Assembly: GCA_031264205.1 (NCBI GenBank)
Contig: JAISEH010000140.1
Span: forward strand, 1 to 8,722
Length of the DNA stretch: 8,722 bases
Direction: 5' to 3'
Origin: Candidatus Margulisiibacteriota bacterium
GTDB lineage: Bacteria; Margulisbacteria; Termititenacia; Termititenacales; Termititenacaceae
The notes under the pieces were generated by a model that worked only from the letters and a program-made list of their open reading frames with translations, was not told where the DNA came from and searched no databases. Position numbers and translations under genes: made by a program. How positions within the stretch are numbered: the stretch's first letter is position 1; each line of letters opens with the position of its first letter. Below, in pieces: positions 1 to 6,939 of this stretch.

Positions 1-617
1 TCGTCGTTGACCTGCCAATAACGCACGCCAAGTTGATCCAATAATTTTTTGGTGATCACCGCGCCGGCGCCGCAACACGTGTCGATAATGACTTTCAAAC
101 CGGAATTTCTGAGCAGATCAATATTGCCGATCTTTTGAATTTTTTCCAAATGAATGTCGCCGGCCTCAAGCTCGGTCTGCACAGCAAGCCGTCCTTCGGC
201 CGTGCGCGCCAGGTCTTCCGCGGAAACCTGTTCGTACAATTCCAGTAATTTCTGCGCCTCGTCCTCCGGCAAAAAAATCCCGTCCGGCCGCACAAATTTA
301 AGACCGTTCCACGGCGCCGGATTGTGCGAGGCTGTGACTATCACCGCGCCGTCAACATTTAGGCTGCGCGCGATCACCTGCACAGTCGGCGTTGGCAGAC
401 AGCCGACATCGATAATTTTGACGCGGCCGTCAAAACGCAAACCACGGAACAAGGCTTCTTTTACCTGCGGTCCGGAACGGCGCGTGTCCGAGCCGACCAG
501 CGCTGTGCCTCCGTTGATAAAACGCGCATAGGCTACACCAAATTTTTTGACGATCTCAGTGGTCAGGCTCTCACCGTAAATGCCGCGCACACCGGAAATG
601 CTGATCTTGAGCGTCAT
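1..617 (-). CDS. Phosphohexomutase (phosphoglucosamine/phosphomannomutase family), N-terminal part
   Basis: Enzymes of the alpha-D-phosphohexomutase family interconvert the 1- and 6-phosphates of hexoses or hexosamines, feeding cell-wall and polysaccharide precursors in the cytosol. About 205 residues are visible; the gene runs off the left edge. The start M-T-L-K-I-S-I-S-G-V-R-G has the usual SGVRG phosphate-binding opening. The active-site loop T-A-S-H-N-P places the phosphorylated serine at residue 97 (codon 327-329), followed by W-N-G-L-K-F. Domain 2 begins near residue 165 (L-K-V-I-I-D). The metal-binding DGDxDR loop and the sugar-specificity loop lie outside the window, so GlmM, ManB and PGM cannot be separated. 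The WNGLKF variant after the serine loop resembles the Bacteroidetes/archaeal GlmM-like branch. Its ATG immediately follows the purS TAG, and GGAAG about 8 bases upstream, inside purS, can serve as ribosome site, so translation is probably coupled. Confidence 0.93.
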   Translation of the reverse strand, partial: MTLKISISGVRGIYGESLTTEIVKKFGVAYARFINGGTALVGSDTRRSGPQVKEALFRGLRFDGRVKIIDVGCLPTPTVQVIARSLNVDGAVIVTASHNPAPWNGLKFVRPDGIFLPEDEAQKLLELYEQVSAEDLARTAEGRLAVQTELEAGDIHLEKIQKIGNIDLLRNSGLKVIIDTCCGAGAVITKKLLDQLGVRYWQVND

Positions 618-866
618 CTAGACTTCCAGCTCAAAACGGTATTTCTCGATCACGGGATTGGTCAGTAGTTTATCGGCCATGTCTTTGATCTGCGCGCGAG
701 CTTTTTCCTCCGACGGCGCGTCGAGCGTGAACGTGATGTATTTGCCGACCGCCACTTCGCCGACGTTGGCATAACCCAGCGAGTTCAGCGCCGACGCCGT
801 GGTTTTGCCGACCGGATCGAGAATGCCGTCCTTATAGGAAACATACATTTTTACCTGATATTGCAT
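618..866 (-). CDS. purS: Phosphoribosylformylglycinamidine synthase subunit PurS
   Basis: PurS is the small subunit of the three-part FGAM synthase (PurS, PurQ, small PurL) that converts FGAR plus glutamine to FGAM in purine synthesis; it bridges the glutaminase and synthetase subunits. The 82-residue length fits the family (about 80-85). Recognisable family features are the opening strand (Y-Q-V-K-M-Y-V), K-D-G-I-L-D-P-V-G-K-T, then A-L-N-S-L-G-Y and G-K-Y-I-T-F-T-L, ending with L-L-T-N-P-V-I-E-K-Y-R-F-E. A strong ribosome site, GAGGGGAG (874-881 on the minus strand), lies 7 bases before the ATG. The expected partners purQ and purL are not beside it: upstream is an outer-membrane protein gene and downstream a phosphohexomutase that starts at the base after the purS stop. 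Having a separate purS implies the genome carries the small type of PurL elsewhere. Confidence 0.95.
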   Translation of the reverse strand: MQYQVKMYVSYKDGILDPVGKTTASALNSLGYANVGEVAVGKYITFTLDAPSEEKARAQIKDMADKLLTNPVIEKYRFELEV

Positions 867-873
867 GTGCTGA

Positions 874-881
874 CTCCCCTC
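874..881 (-). promoter_or_regulatory. Strong Shine-Dalgarno site of purS
   Basis: GAGGGGAG read on the minus strand, 7 bases before the purS ATG. It is the best ribosome site in the window and lies in the 23-base gap after the barrel gene, so purS translation does not need coupling to the gene upstream. Confidence 0.75.
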
Positions 882-889
882 TTTTAGGG

Positions 890-1777
890 TTATTCTAACA
901 GTATATAAGATAATGTAAAGAAATGCGTCACGCTGCCGGAGAGATCATCAGCCGGATTGTAAGCGTATTCTAGAGAAACATTGTCCAGTCGCAAACCAAT
1001 GCCGGCGGTGAAAGTTGTGGCGAGCAGCAAGTCTTTGGTCTGATTAAAACCGGCGCGCAAGACCACAAACTCGCCGGTCTTTAATTCCACGCCGCCGCGC
1101 CAGAGCTGCGCGGTTTCTTTTTGCAGCGTCGTCTCCGCGTAAAAATCCAGATTTTCCAAAGCGCTGTAACGGCCGCCCAGTTCGTAAGTCCGCGGCAGTT
1201 CTTCGGTCAGGTCTGTCGACCATTGCAAGCCGGAAGAAACGGCGTTATTGACCGCCGCGCCAAATTGCCAGCGCGCGCCCGGCCGGTAAAATCCGGAAAA
1301 GTCCAGCGCCAGGCCGCTGGCCGAAATATCCACCGCCGAATAATTTTTACTGTGATATTTCAAACGCGTGCCCAGGCCAATATTTTCCCGGCCCCAGCCG
1401 CAGGCGCCGTAAAAAGTCGTGTCTTGATAAGAGATCCGCGCGCCCAGATTATTTTGCGCGTCGCGCACATAACCGCTGCTGTCCTGCGCGTTCAAAACGC
1501 CGAAAGAAAAATTCCCCAAAGTATAGGCCGCGGCAAAATAACCGACTTCGTCCAGCAAACGAAAAGCCGTCAGGGAAGCGCGCGGCGTGAATTGTTTGCC
1601 AAGCCAGGCATAATTTTGAAAAACCGGCTGAGCGCTTTCCGCACTGGCCAGATAAGCGCCGCCACGCGCCACAGCGTCCGCGCCGCGTGCCAGCAGATCA
1701 AAACTGTAGGCCTGCTTGGTTTCTGCCGCCAGCAAACCCAAAGTCAAAATGCTAATAAATAAACAATGTTTAATCAA
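890..1777 (-). CDS. PorV/UPF0164-like outer-membrane beta-barrel protein (TTG start)
   Basis: Predicted secreted protein of 295 residues with an N-terminal signal peptide (I-K-H-C-L-F-I-S-I-L-T-L-G-L-L-A-A, cleavage probably near residues 20-25). The mature start, F-D-L-L-A-R-G-A-D-A-V-A-R-G-G-A-Y-L-A-S-A, resembles the G-A-R-A..-G-G-A-(F/Y)-x-A opening of PorV/PorQ/UPF0164 barrels, although the usual N-P-A-G motif is here N-Y-A-W. The rest alternates hydrophobic and polar residues in short strands with Gly/aromatic turns, typical of a barrel, and ends in a strand with two phenylalanines. The start is TTG: no ATG or GTG exists in frame between the upstream stop and the signal peptide. AGG about 11 bases upstream is a weak ribosome site. 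The first 8 bases overlap the end of the subtilase gene, suggesting coupled translation. PorV acts in type IX secretion in Bacteroidetes; a matching role here is inferred from the neighbour, not shown. Confidence 0.72.
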   Translation of the reverse strand: MIKHCLFISILTLGLLAAETKQAYSFDLLARGADAVARGGAYLASAESAQPVFQNYAWLGKQFTPRASLTAFRLLDEVGYFAAAYTLGNFSFGVLNAQDSSGYVRDAQNNLGARISYQDTTFYGACGWGRENIGLGTRLKYHSKNYSAVDISASGLALDFSGFYRPGARWQFGAAVNNAVSSGLQWSTDLTEELPRTYELGGRYSALENLDFYAETTLQKETAQLWRGGVELKTGEFVVLRAGFNQTKDLLLATTFTAGIGLRLDNVSLEYAYNPADDLSGSVTHFFTLSYILLE

Positions 1778-3428
1778 GCAGCAACAACCTGCCTTTCGCT
1801 AAAACTTTGCGCCGATCGTCCAGCACCATGACGATATAAGAGCCATTGCCAAGAACGCGGCCATAGGCGTCGCGGCCGTCCCATTTGACAATATTTTCGG
1901 TTTGCGCCGCGGCATAGCCGCTAGACTGCCAGACCCGTCCACCGCGCGGATTGTAAACATAGAGCGTAGTCCAGCCGGATTTTTCCACTGTATACGCGAT
2001 ATGCGCTGTTTCGTCCCGCAGAGGACGCAGTGGATTGGGATAAGAGTAAACTTTTTCGCCGGTGCCGCTGCCGCTTTTGGCCGGCTGCCAGGGGCTGACC
2101 GGAGAAGTTTGATCCAGACCGGAAGGCTGATCCTGCTCGTCTACCGGCGGCAGGCTAGCTTCGCCCTGCGGCACGCCGCGCAAGGCACGCGCCACATTGA
2201 TCAGACCAAAGCCATAAAGCGGATCATAACCAGCTGCGCCAAGATCCTCGGACGTATCGCGCAACAGCTGGCGGATCTGTCCGGCTCTGAGCTGCGGATT
2301 CTGTCCCTTGAGCAAAGCGGCTAAGCCGCTGACCAGAGGCGCGGCATAACTGGTGCCACTGCCGCCACTGGCATAAGAACCGCCGGCGTAAGTCGAGTAA
2401 ATATTTTCGCCGGGCGCCAGCAGCTCCACAGTCTGCGCACCGCGGCCGCGCACCGAAAAACCGGAAAGCTGATTGCGGCTGTCCACACTGCCCACGGCGA
2501 TCACTTCGGCAAAAGCCGCCGGATAACGCACCGCGTCCAGCGGCGTATCGCCATTGCTATTACCCATAGCCGCGACCAGGATCACGCCGCGCGACGCCGC
2601 GTAAGCCACGGCCTCTTTTTCGTACTGGCTAAAACTCGGACCGCTCAAACTCAGATTGATCACATCCGCGCCAAGATCGGCCGCCAGGATTATCGCATTG
2701 GCCAGCACATCGTACTGACCACTGCGGGGATTTTGGCCAAAAACTTTGAGCGGAATAATTTTGGCGCGCCAGTCTACGCCGGCAACACCTTGACCGTTAT
2801 TCCCGGCCGCGGCGGCCAAGCCGGCCACAATAGTGCCGTGCTGATATGCGCTGTAAGCAGGATCAGGGCTTGGATCATTGTCTTCGTCTAAACAATCCCA
2901 GCCGGGCAAAATTTTTTCCCGCAAATCGGGGTGGTCCAACTGCACACCGCTGTCGATCACCGCGATTTTGACCGCGGCGCTGCCCGTAAATATTTCCCAG
3001 CCGGACGGCGCATTGATCTGCCGCAAATAATCCTGCTGCGCATAAAAGGGATCGTTTGGCTGTATTTCCTCCGGCCGGCAAATATAGACCGGCTCGGCGT
3101 ACTCCACAGCCGGATCGTTTTGCAATCTGGCCACCAAATCCTCGACATCGACCGCGCGCGCATACTCCGCCACATACCAATTGGGCAACGGATTATCCGC
3201 GCTGGACTGCACCGCAAAACCCTGCCCGGCCGCGCGCGGCCCTTGATAAGCCTGCCGCAGCTCGGTCTGGCCGTAATTCGCCAAAATACCGGACAATGCC
3301 GAGTCAGACGCCGACTGCACGGACAGGCCGCCGGAATTTTGCGGTTTTAGTTTCAATAATATTTTATCAGGCGCATATTCCGCGGCAAATAACAAACCGC
3401 ACAACATAACCATACATAGCCAACGCAT
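1770..3428 (-). CDS. Secreted subtilisin-like serine protease (S8) with FlgD/T9SS-like C-terminal domain
   Basis: Endopeptidase of family S8, exported. The layout over 552 residues is: signal peptide 1-16 (R-W-L-C-M-V-M-L-C-G-L-L-F-A-A); propeptide about 18-120, of the fervidolysin/I9 kind (D-K-I-L-L-K-L-K, then N-D-P-A-V-E-Y-A-E-P); catalytic domain about 130-420; a Pro/Gln/Ser-rich linker 420-458; and an Ig-like C-terminal domain 459-552. The triad is complete: Asp159 (V-I-D-S-G), His197 (H-G-T), Ser360 (G-T-S-Y-A-A-P), with oxyanion Asn290 (G-N-S-N-G-D). The last domain starts with Y-P-N-P, includes W-D-G-R-D-A-Y-G-R and ends G-S-Y-I-V-M-V-L, as in FlgD Ig-like or type IX sorting domains. 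The TAA overlaps the start of the barrel gene. No clear Shine-Dalgarno precedes the ATG; the leader is AT-rich. It probably cleaves peptides outside the cell or at its surface; the substrate is unknown. Confidence 0.93.
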   Translation of the reverse strand: MRWLCMVMLCGLLFAAEYAPDKILLKLKPQNSGGLSVQSASDSALSGILANYGQTELRQAYQGPRAAGQGFAVQSSADNPLPNWYVAEYARAVDVEDLVARLQNDPAVEYAEPVYICRPEEIQPNDPFYAQQDYLRQINAPSGWEIFTGSAAVKIAVIDSGVQLDHPDLREKILPGWDCLDEDNDPSPDPAYSAYQHGTIVAGLAAAAGNNGQGVAGVDWRAKIIPLKVFGQNPRSGQYDVLANAIILAADLGADVINLSLSGPSFSQYEKEAVAYAASRGVILVAAMGNSNGDTPLDAVRYPAAFAEVIAVGSVDSRNQLSGFSVRGRGAQTVELLAPGENIYSTYAGGSYASGGSGTSYAAPLVSGLAALLKGQNPQLRAGQIRQLLRDTSEDLGAAGYDPLYGFGLINVARALRGVPQGEASLPPVDEQDQPSGLDQTSPVSPWQPAKSGSGTGEKVYSYPNPLRPLRDETAHIAYTVEKSGWTTLYVYNPRGGRVWQSSGYAAAQTENIVKWDGRDAYGRVLGNGSYIVMVLDDRRKVLAKGRLLLLD

Positions 3429-3479
3429 AAAAATAAATCGTCAGCAAGATGTAAAAATTTCACTTATTTTTAGGGAAAA

Positions 3480-3485
3480 ACTATA
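3480..3485 (-). promoter_or_regulatory. Possible -10 element for the subtilase operon
   Basis: TATAGT on the minus strand, about 50 bases before the subtilase ATG in the 129-base divergent spacer. No convincing -35 hexamer lies 16-18 bases upstream. TTGGCA is present but about 26 bases away. Weak call; the rest of the spacer shows no hairpin or operator-like repeat. Confidence 0.3.
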
Positions 3486-3540
3486 GTCCAACCAGCGTCT
3501 TAGCTCCTATCTGCCAAAAATGGGCGCAAATCCGCAAACT

Positions 3541-3546
3541 TACGAT
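3541..3546 (+). promoter_or_regulatory. Possible -10 element next to the start of the 537-residue gene
   Basis: TACGAT lies 11 bases before the ATG at 3558. Transcription starting the usual 6-8 bases downstream would leave only a few bases of leader, so the mRNA would be nearly leaderless. This fits the lack of any Shine-Dalgarno sequence there. No good -35 is visible, so this is weak. Confidence 0.3.
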
Positions 3547-3557
3547 AAAATCATACC

Positions 3558-5171
3558 ATGCAGCCCAAAATTATCGCCGCAACAAAACCTGCGCTGGCAG
3601 ACATTTTAGATTACTATCGTCCGACGGAAGGCCTTACCAAGATGCCGGCCGCGCCGGACAAAAATTTTGACACTTCTATTGTGCTTAGCGATTATCTGGA
3701 GCTGATCCAGTCGGACTATATCAAAAACATGCTCTCTTGTGTCGTGCCCAATAATAACAACAGCACGCGGATAACTTCTAGCCTCAGCATCAACACGCCG
3801 CCCAGCGACCAATGTCTGTACACGCCGTTTTATATACCCAAATTCAATTTTCGCAAACTGCTTACGATCAAGCCGGCCAAATCGGAAGATGTTTTTGAAC
3901 TGAAATTTAAACCTTATATTGCGCGGCAAGCCGACGGCCAGAAAATCCTCCGTATCTCCGTTGATCTGCAGCGCGACGGAGAAGATGTCGCTATAGACGA
4001 GTACCCCGCGCAGTACGCAGAACTGTTCCAGTCTCTTCTGCAAAATAAGCCGCCGCTGGACGGCAAACGGCTCTGGCAGGATATTTATGATCTGCAGCCG
4101 GTGCGCATGCCCAATCTCAAGAATTTTCCGCCGGAAATACACCGGAAGCTGAAGCTTCTCCTGACTGCGCACACGCTGATCCAGAAAGCTTTGATCAAAA
4201 ATTTTAGAAATTATCTAAAGCAGCTTGAACCGCTGCGGGAAATACCGCTGGCGATTCGCGCCGCTCTCGTTTTGGAAGCCTGCCAAAACGAAGCGTTAAA
4301 CAACAATGATTCCACGCTGCGCGTTATTGAAGATCTTACGTATTTGGCCGACCGCGTTTTTAATCAGGATATTTCTGCCCGAAAATTAGAGCTGCCGCAG
4401 CAAACCGACAAGCCGCTGGCCATTATTTCCGAATATTTTACACTGGAAGACATCTTGCAAATCTATCGCCATCTGCCGAAAGATGTCCGCCAAGAGCTGG
4501 TTTTTATTTCCGCCTGGGAACCGGATTTTATCCCGCAGGAAGTAAAATTAACCAGCAAAACGATACGCAATAACGACGCGCAGGAACTTTGCTCTGCATT
4601 AAAATTTGGCTACTACATCAGCGATGAAACTGTGGAAAAATTTCAGAGCGAAGCAAAAAAACCTCAGGGCGAAACTACATCTTCTTCAGAACTGGTCTTG
4701 AGCATTCTGGATCGGGACACGCTACATAACGGCGACAAACGTTACGCTGGCGGCATCATCGTCATTAACACCACTAAGGAAGCGCATAGATTTGTCAGCG
4801 CCTTCAAACAATTATTTGAGCCAAATCAAGAGCATATTTTTGACCGGCGGCAGTTTCATAAGCATGAACAAACTCTCGGCAAGATTTACGGAAAACTTAC
4901 CCGCCGCCTGCTCACCCATCACGACCCATTAATCATGTTGGGCAAAAGCGAGCAGGAATACACCGCCTACATTCGGAATGTTTTACTGGAGTGTTTGCCT
5001 AAAACAAATGAACTATTGACCGAAACAGACCGGAAAAATCTGCGGGCGGCGGTGAACGCGCTGACCGCCAAGGCCGTGGCCAAGCAAAAAGAACTAAAAG
5101 AATATGTCGCTCTGTCCGCAAATTTGCCCGCGGCATCCGGCCGCGACAGCTATGCCCAAACCGAGCCTTAG
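3558..5171 (+). CDS. Hypothetical soluble protein, 537 residues, family not recognised
   Basis: I do not recognise this protein. It has no signal peptide, no membrane segment and no metal-binding cysteine or nucleotide-binding motif that I can see, so it is probably cytosolic. Residues 1-60 are mixed. About 60-170 contain beta-rich stretches (F-N-F-R-K-L-L-T-I-K, then V-F-E-L-K-F-K-P-Y and I-L-R-I-S-V-D-L-Q-R-D-G). About 190-300 are mainly helical. A later part includes G-G-I-I-V-I-N-T-T-K-E-A-H-R-F-V-S-A-F, followed by a His/Arg-rich stretch (R-R-Q-F-H-K-H-E) and a helical, Lys/Ala-rich C-terminus. Codon use over the full length and the absence of long opposite-strand competitors with family signatures support a real gene. 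It ends 19 bases before metG, so the two may share a transcript, although metG has its own -10-like sequence. No Shine-Dalgarno precedes the ATG. Confidence 0.8.
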   Translation: MQPKIIAATKPALADILDYYRPTEGLTKMPAAPDKNFDTSIVLSDYLELIQSDYIKNMLSCVVPNNNNSTRITSSLSINTPPSDQCLYTPFYIPKFNFRKLLTIKPAKSEDVFELKFKPYIARQADGQKILRISVDLQRDGEDVAIDEYPAQYAELFQSLLQNKPPLDGKRLWQDIYDLQPVRMPNLKNFPPEIHRKLKLLLTAHTLIQKALIKNFRNYLKQLEPLREIPLAIRAALVLEACQNEALNNNDSTLRVIEDLTYLADRVFNQDISARKLELPQQTDKPLAIISEYFTLEDILQIYRHLPKDVRQELVFISAWEPDFIPQEVKLTSKTIRNNDAQELCSALKFGYYISDETVEKFQSEAKKPQGETTSSSELVLSILDRDTLHNGDKRYAGGIIVINTTKEAHRFVSAFKQLFEPNQEHIFDRRQFHKHEQTLGKIYGKLTRRLLTHHDPLIMLGKSEQEYTAYIRNVLLECLPKTNELLTETDRKNLRAAVNALTAKAVAKQKELKEYVALSANLPAASGRDSYAQTEP

Positions 5172-5173
5172 TG

Positions 5174-5179
5174 TATACT
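5174..5179 (+). promoter_or_regulatory. -10 element just upstream of metG
   Basis: TATACT, preceded by TG, lies 11 bases before the metG ATG in the 19-base gap after the upstream stop. A start site about 7 bases downstream would give a leader of roughly 5 bases, in line with the absence of a Shine-Dalgarno sequence. No clear -35 is present, and that position would fall in the coding sequence of the upstream gene. Confidence 0.4.
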
Positions 5180-5190
5180 TTTTTCCAATT

Positions 5191-6816
5191 ATGCCACGTA
5201 AAATTTTAGTCACCAGCGCCCTGCCCTATGCCAACGGCAGCATACATCTCGGCCATTTGGTCGAATATATTCAGACCGATATTTGGACGCGTTTTCAAAA
5301 ACTCTCCGGCCACGAATGTCTGTATGTCTGCGCCGACGACACGCACGGCACACCGATCATGCTTTCCGCCAAACGCGCCGGAATTACGCCGGAAAAATTG
5401 ATCGCCAAAATGCAGGCCGAGCATCTCGCCGATTTTCAAGCTTTTCATATCGCTTTTGACAATTATTATTCGACCAACTCGCCGGAAAATAAAGAGCTGT
5501 CTAAAATGTTTTATTTCCGAGCGCGGGAAAAAGGCTTGATCGAGGAAAAAGAAATTTCGCAGGCTTATTGTGAGAAATGCCAAATGTTCCTGCCCGATCG
5601 TTTCATTAAAGGGACTTGCCCCAAATGCGGCGCGTCGGAGCAATACGGCGACAGCTGCGAAGTTTGCTCGGCCACTTACGCGCCCACGGAGTTGCAAAAC
5701 GCGCATTGCGCGGAATGCGGGGAAAAGCCCGCGCAGAAAAAAAGCCTGCATTATTTTTTCAAACTCCACGCGCTGGAAAAAGAATTACTAGCCTGGGTCC
5801 AGGCCGGACATATTCAAACCGAGATTTATCATAAACTTCTGGAATGGTTTCAGCAGGGACTGCGCGCCTGGGATATTTCTCGCGACGCGCCGTATTTCGG
5901 GTTTAAAATTCCGGACACGGACAATAAGTTTTTCTATGTCTGGCTAGACGCGCCGGTCGGCTATATCGCTTCGACTAAAAATTTCTGCGCTGGCGTCGGC
6001 CGGAATTTTGAGGATATCTGGCTCAAACCTGGCTATGAAATCCATCATTTTATCGGCAAAGACATTTTGTATTTTCACACGCTGTTCTGGCCAGCCATGC
6101 TTATGGCCGCCGGTCTGCAAACGCCCAAGCGGGTGCATGTTCACGGCTTCCTGACGATCAACGGCGAGAAAATGTCCAAGAGCCGCGGCACTTTTATTTT
6201 GGCGCGTAAATATCTGGACGCTGGTTTGGATCCCGAGTACCTGCGCTATTATTACGCGGCCAAGCTCGGCTCATCGCTCAATGATATCGACCTAAATATC
6301 AGCGATTTTGTTTTCAAGGTCAATTCGGACATTGTAAATAAACTGGTCAATATCGGCAGCCGTCTGGGTAGCATCGTCAATAAAAAATTGGACGGGATTT
6401 TGACCAGACCAGACGCGGCCGGGCAAAAAATCCTGGACGAAATCCGCGCCGCGCAAAATGAGATTTGCCAGGCTTACGAGGAGCTGGAGTTGCACAAAGC
6501 CATGCGTGAGATCATGCGTCTGGCTGACGCCGCCAACAAATATATTAACGACAGCGCGCCGTGGAATGTGGTAAAAACTGACCCGGCCCAAGCCGCGCAA
6601 ATCTGCGCCAGCGGTCTGAACTGTCTCAAAATATTGACCGCCTATATCAAACCTGTCCTGCCGGTCATCGCCGCCGGTATGGAAAAATTTTTAAATTGCG
6701 GCGAGTTAGATTTTCAGAACGCCGGAGATTTGTTGCTTGACCACAAAATTAACACTTACGAACATTTGGCACAGCGAATTGACGAAGCAGATGTAAATAA
6801 GAAACTTTTAGGGTAA
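5191..6816 (+). CDS. metG: Methionyl-tRNA synthetase
   Basis: Charges tRNA-Met and initiator tRNA with methionine in the cytosol, using ATP. Class I signatures are clear: the HIGH-type motif H-L-G-H at residues 19-22 and K-M-S-K-S at 327-331. The inserted connective domain carries four CxxC knuckles (C-E-K-C 127, C-P-K-C 143, C-E-V-C 156, C-A-E-C 173), so this is the two-zinc, E. coli-like form. The methionine-site region W-L-D-A-P-V-G-Y-I is at 251-259 and A-W-D-I-S-R-D at 226-232. The helical anticodon-binding domain follows to residue 541. The protein stops there, without the C-terminal EMAP/Trbp111-like dimerisation domain found in the longer E. coli enzyme (677 residues). I chose ATG 5191 because M-P-R-K-I-L-V-T-S-A-L-P-Y-A-N-G is the family N-terminus. 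An in-frame ATG at 5104 would add 29 unrelated residues overlapping the upstream gene. Confidence 0.97.
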   Translation: MPRKILVTSALPYANGSIHLGHLVEYIQTDIWTRFQKLSGHECLYVCADDTHGTPIMLSAKRAGITPEKLIAKMQAEHLADFQAFHIAFDNYYSTNSPENKELSKMFYFRAREKGLIEEKEISQAYCEKCQMFLPDRFIKGTCPKCGASEQYGDSCEVCSATYAPTELQNAHCAECGEKPAQKKSLHYFFKLHALEKELLAWVQAGHIQTEIYHKLLEWFQQGLRAWDISRDAPYFGFKIPDTDNKFFYVWLDAPVGYIASTKNFCAGVGRNFEDIWLKPGYEIHHFIGKDILYFHTLFWPAMLMAAGLQTPKRVHVHGFLTINGEKMSKSRGTFILARKYLDAGLDPEYLRYYYAAKLGSSLNDIDLNISDFVFKVNSDIVNKLVNIGSRLGSIVNKKLDGILTRPDAAGQKILDEIRAAQNEICQAYEELELHKAMREIMRLADAANKYINDSAPWNVVKTDPAQAAQICASGLNCLKILTAYIKPVLPVIAAGMEKFLNCGELDFQNAGDLLLDHKINTYEHLAQRIDEADVNKKLLG

Positions 6817-6839
6817 AATATTTAAAACAACTGATTTAG

Positions 6840-6917
6840 CGCGGCAAATATCTTTACCCTCGCGAACACGGCATAGCACTGAAGGTTACGTTCGCTCTGG
6901 GCAAAATATTTGCCGCG
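6840..6917 (+). other. Long interrupted hairpin in the metG-trxA spacer
   Basis: The 12-base arms CGCGGCAAATAT (6840-6851) and ATATTTGCCGCG (6906-6917) pair perfectly. After a bulged C (6852), TTT pairs with AAA, then one A-C mismatch, then CCC with GGG (6857-6859/6899-6901). After a small internal loop, GCGAAC (6862-6867) pairs with GTTCGC (6890-6895), leaving a 22-base apical loop. In total about 24 base pairs form over 78 bases. No T-run follows the 3' arm on the plus strand, so it is not a standard terminator. It ends 10 bases before the thioredoxin ribosome site. It could be a leader regulatory structure, an mRNA processing or stability element, or a small non-coding RNA; I cannot tell which. 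Confidence 0.7.
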
Positions 6918-6927
6918 AATATAAATA

Positions 6928-6933
6928 AAGGAG
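6928..6933 (+). promoter_or_regulatory. Shine-Dalgarno site of the thioredoxin gene
   Basis: AAGGAG, 6 bases before the ATG at 6940. It lies outside the upstream hairpin and so is free in the folded form. Confidence 0.8.
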
Positions 6934-6939
6934 CGTTTT

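Noticed and set aside
1121..1762. Long open frame of 213 codons on the plus strand
   Set aside because: It is opposite the barrel gene, whose signal peptide and barrel pattern are coherent. The plus-strand product is Arg/Ala/Gln-rich with no domain, as expected for a shadow in GC-rich DNA.
1902..3409. Several open frames on both strands inside the subtilase gene
   Set aside because: They are out-of-frame products of a gene with a complete S8 triad and full-length domains; none has a ribosome site or motif.
5104..5190. Upstream in-frame ATG extending metG by 29 residues
   Set aside because: The extra residues are unlike the family, overlap the upstream gene, and the well-known N-terminus begins exactly at ATG 5191.
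6840..6917. tRNA gene in the metG-trxA spacer
   Set aside because: The length and the GTTCG-like string invite it, but there is no cloverleaf: the base stem is 12 bp and continuous with further pairs, with no anticodon arm of correct size.
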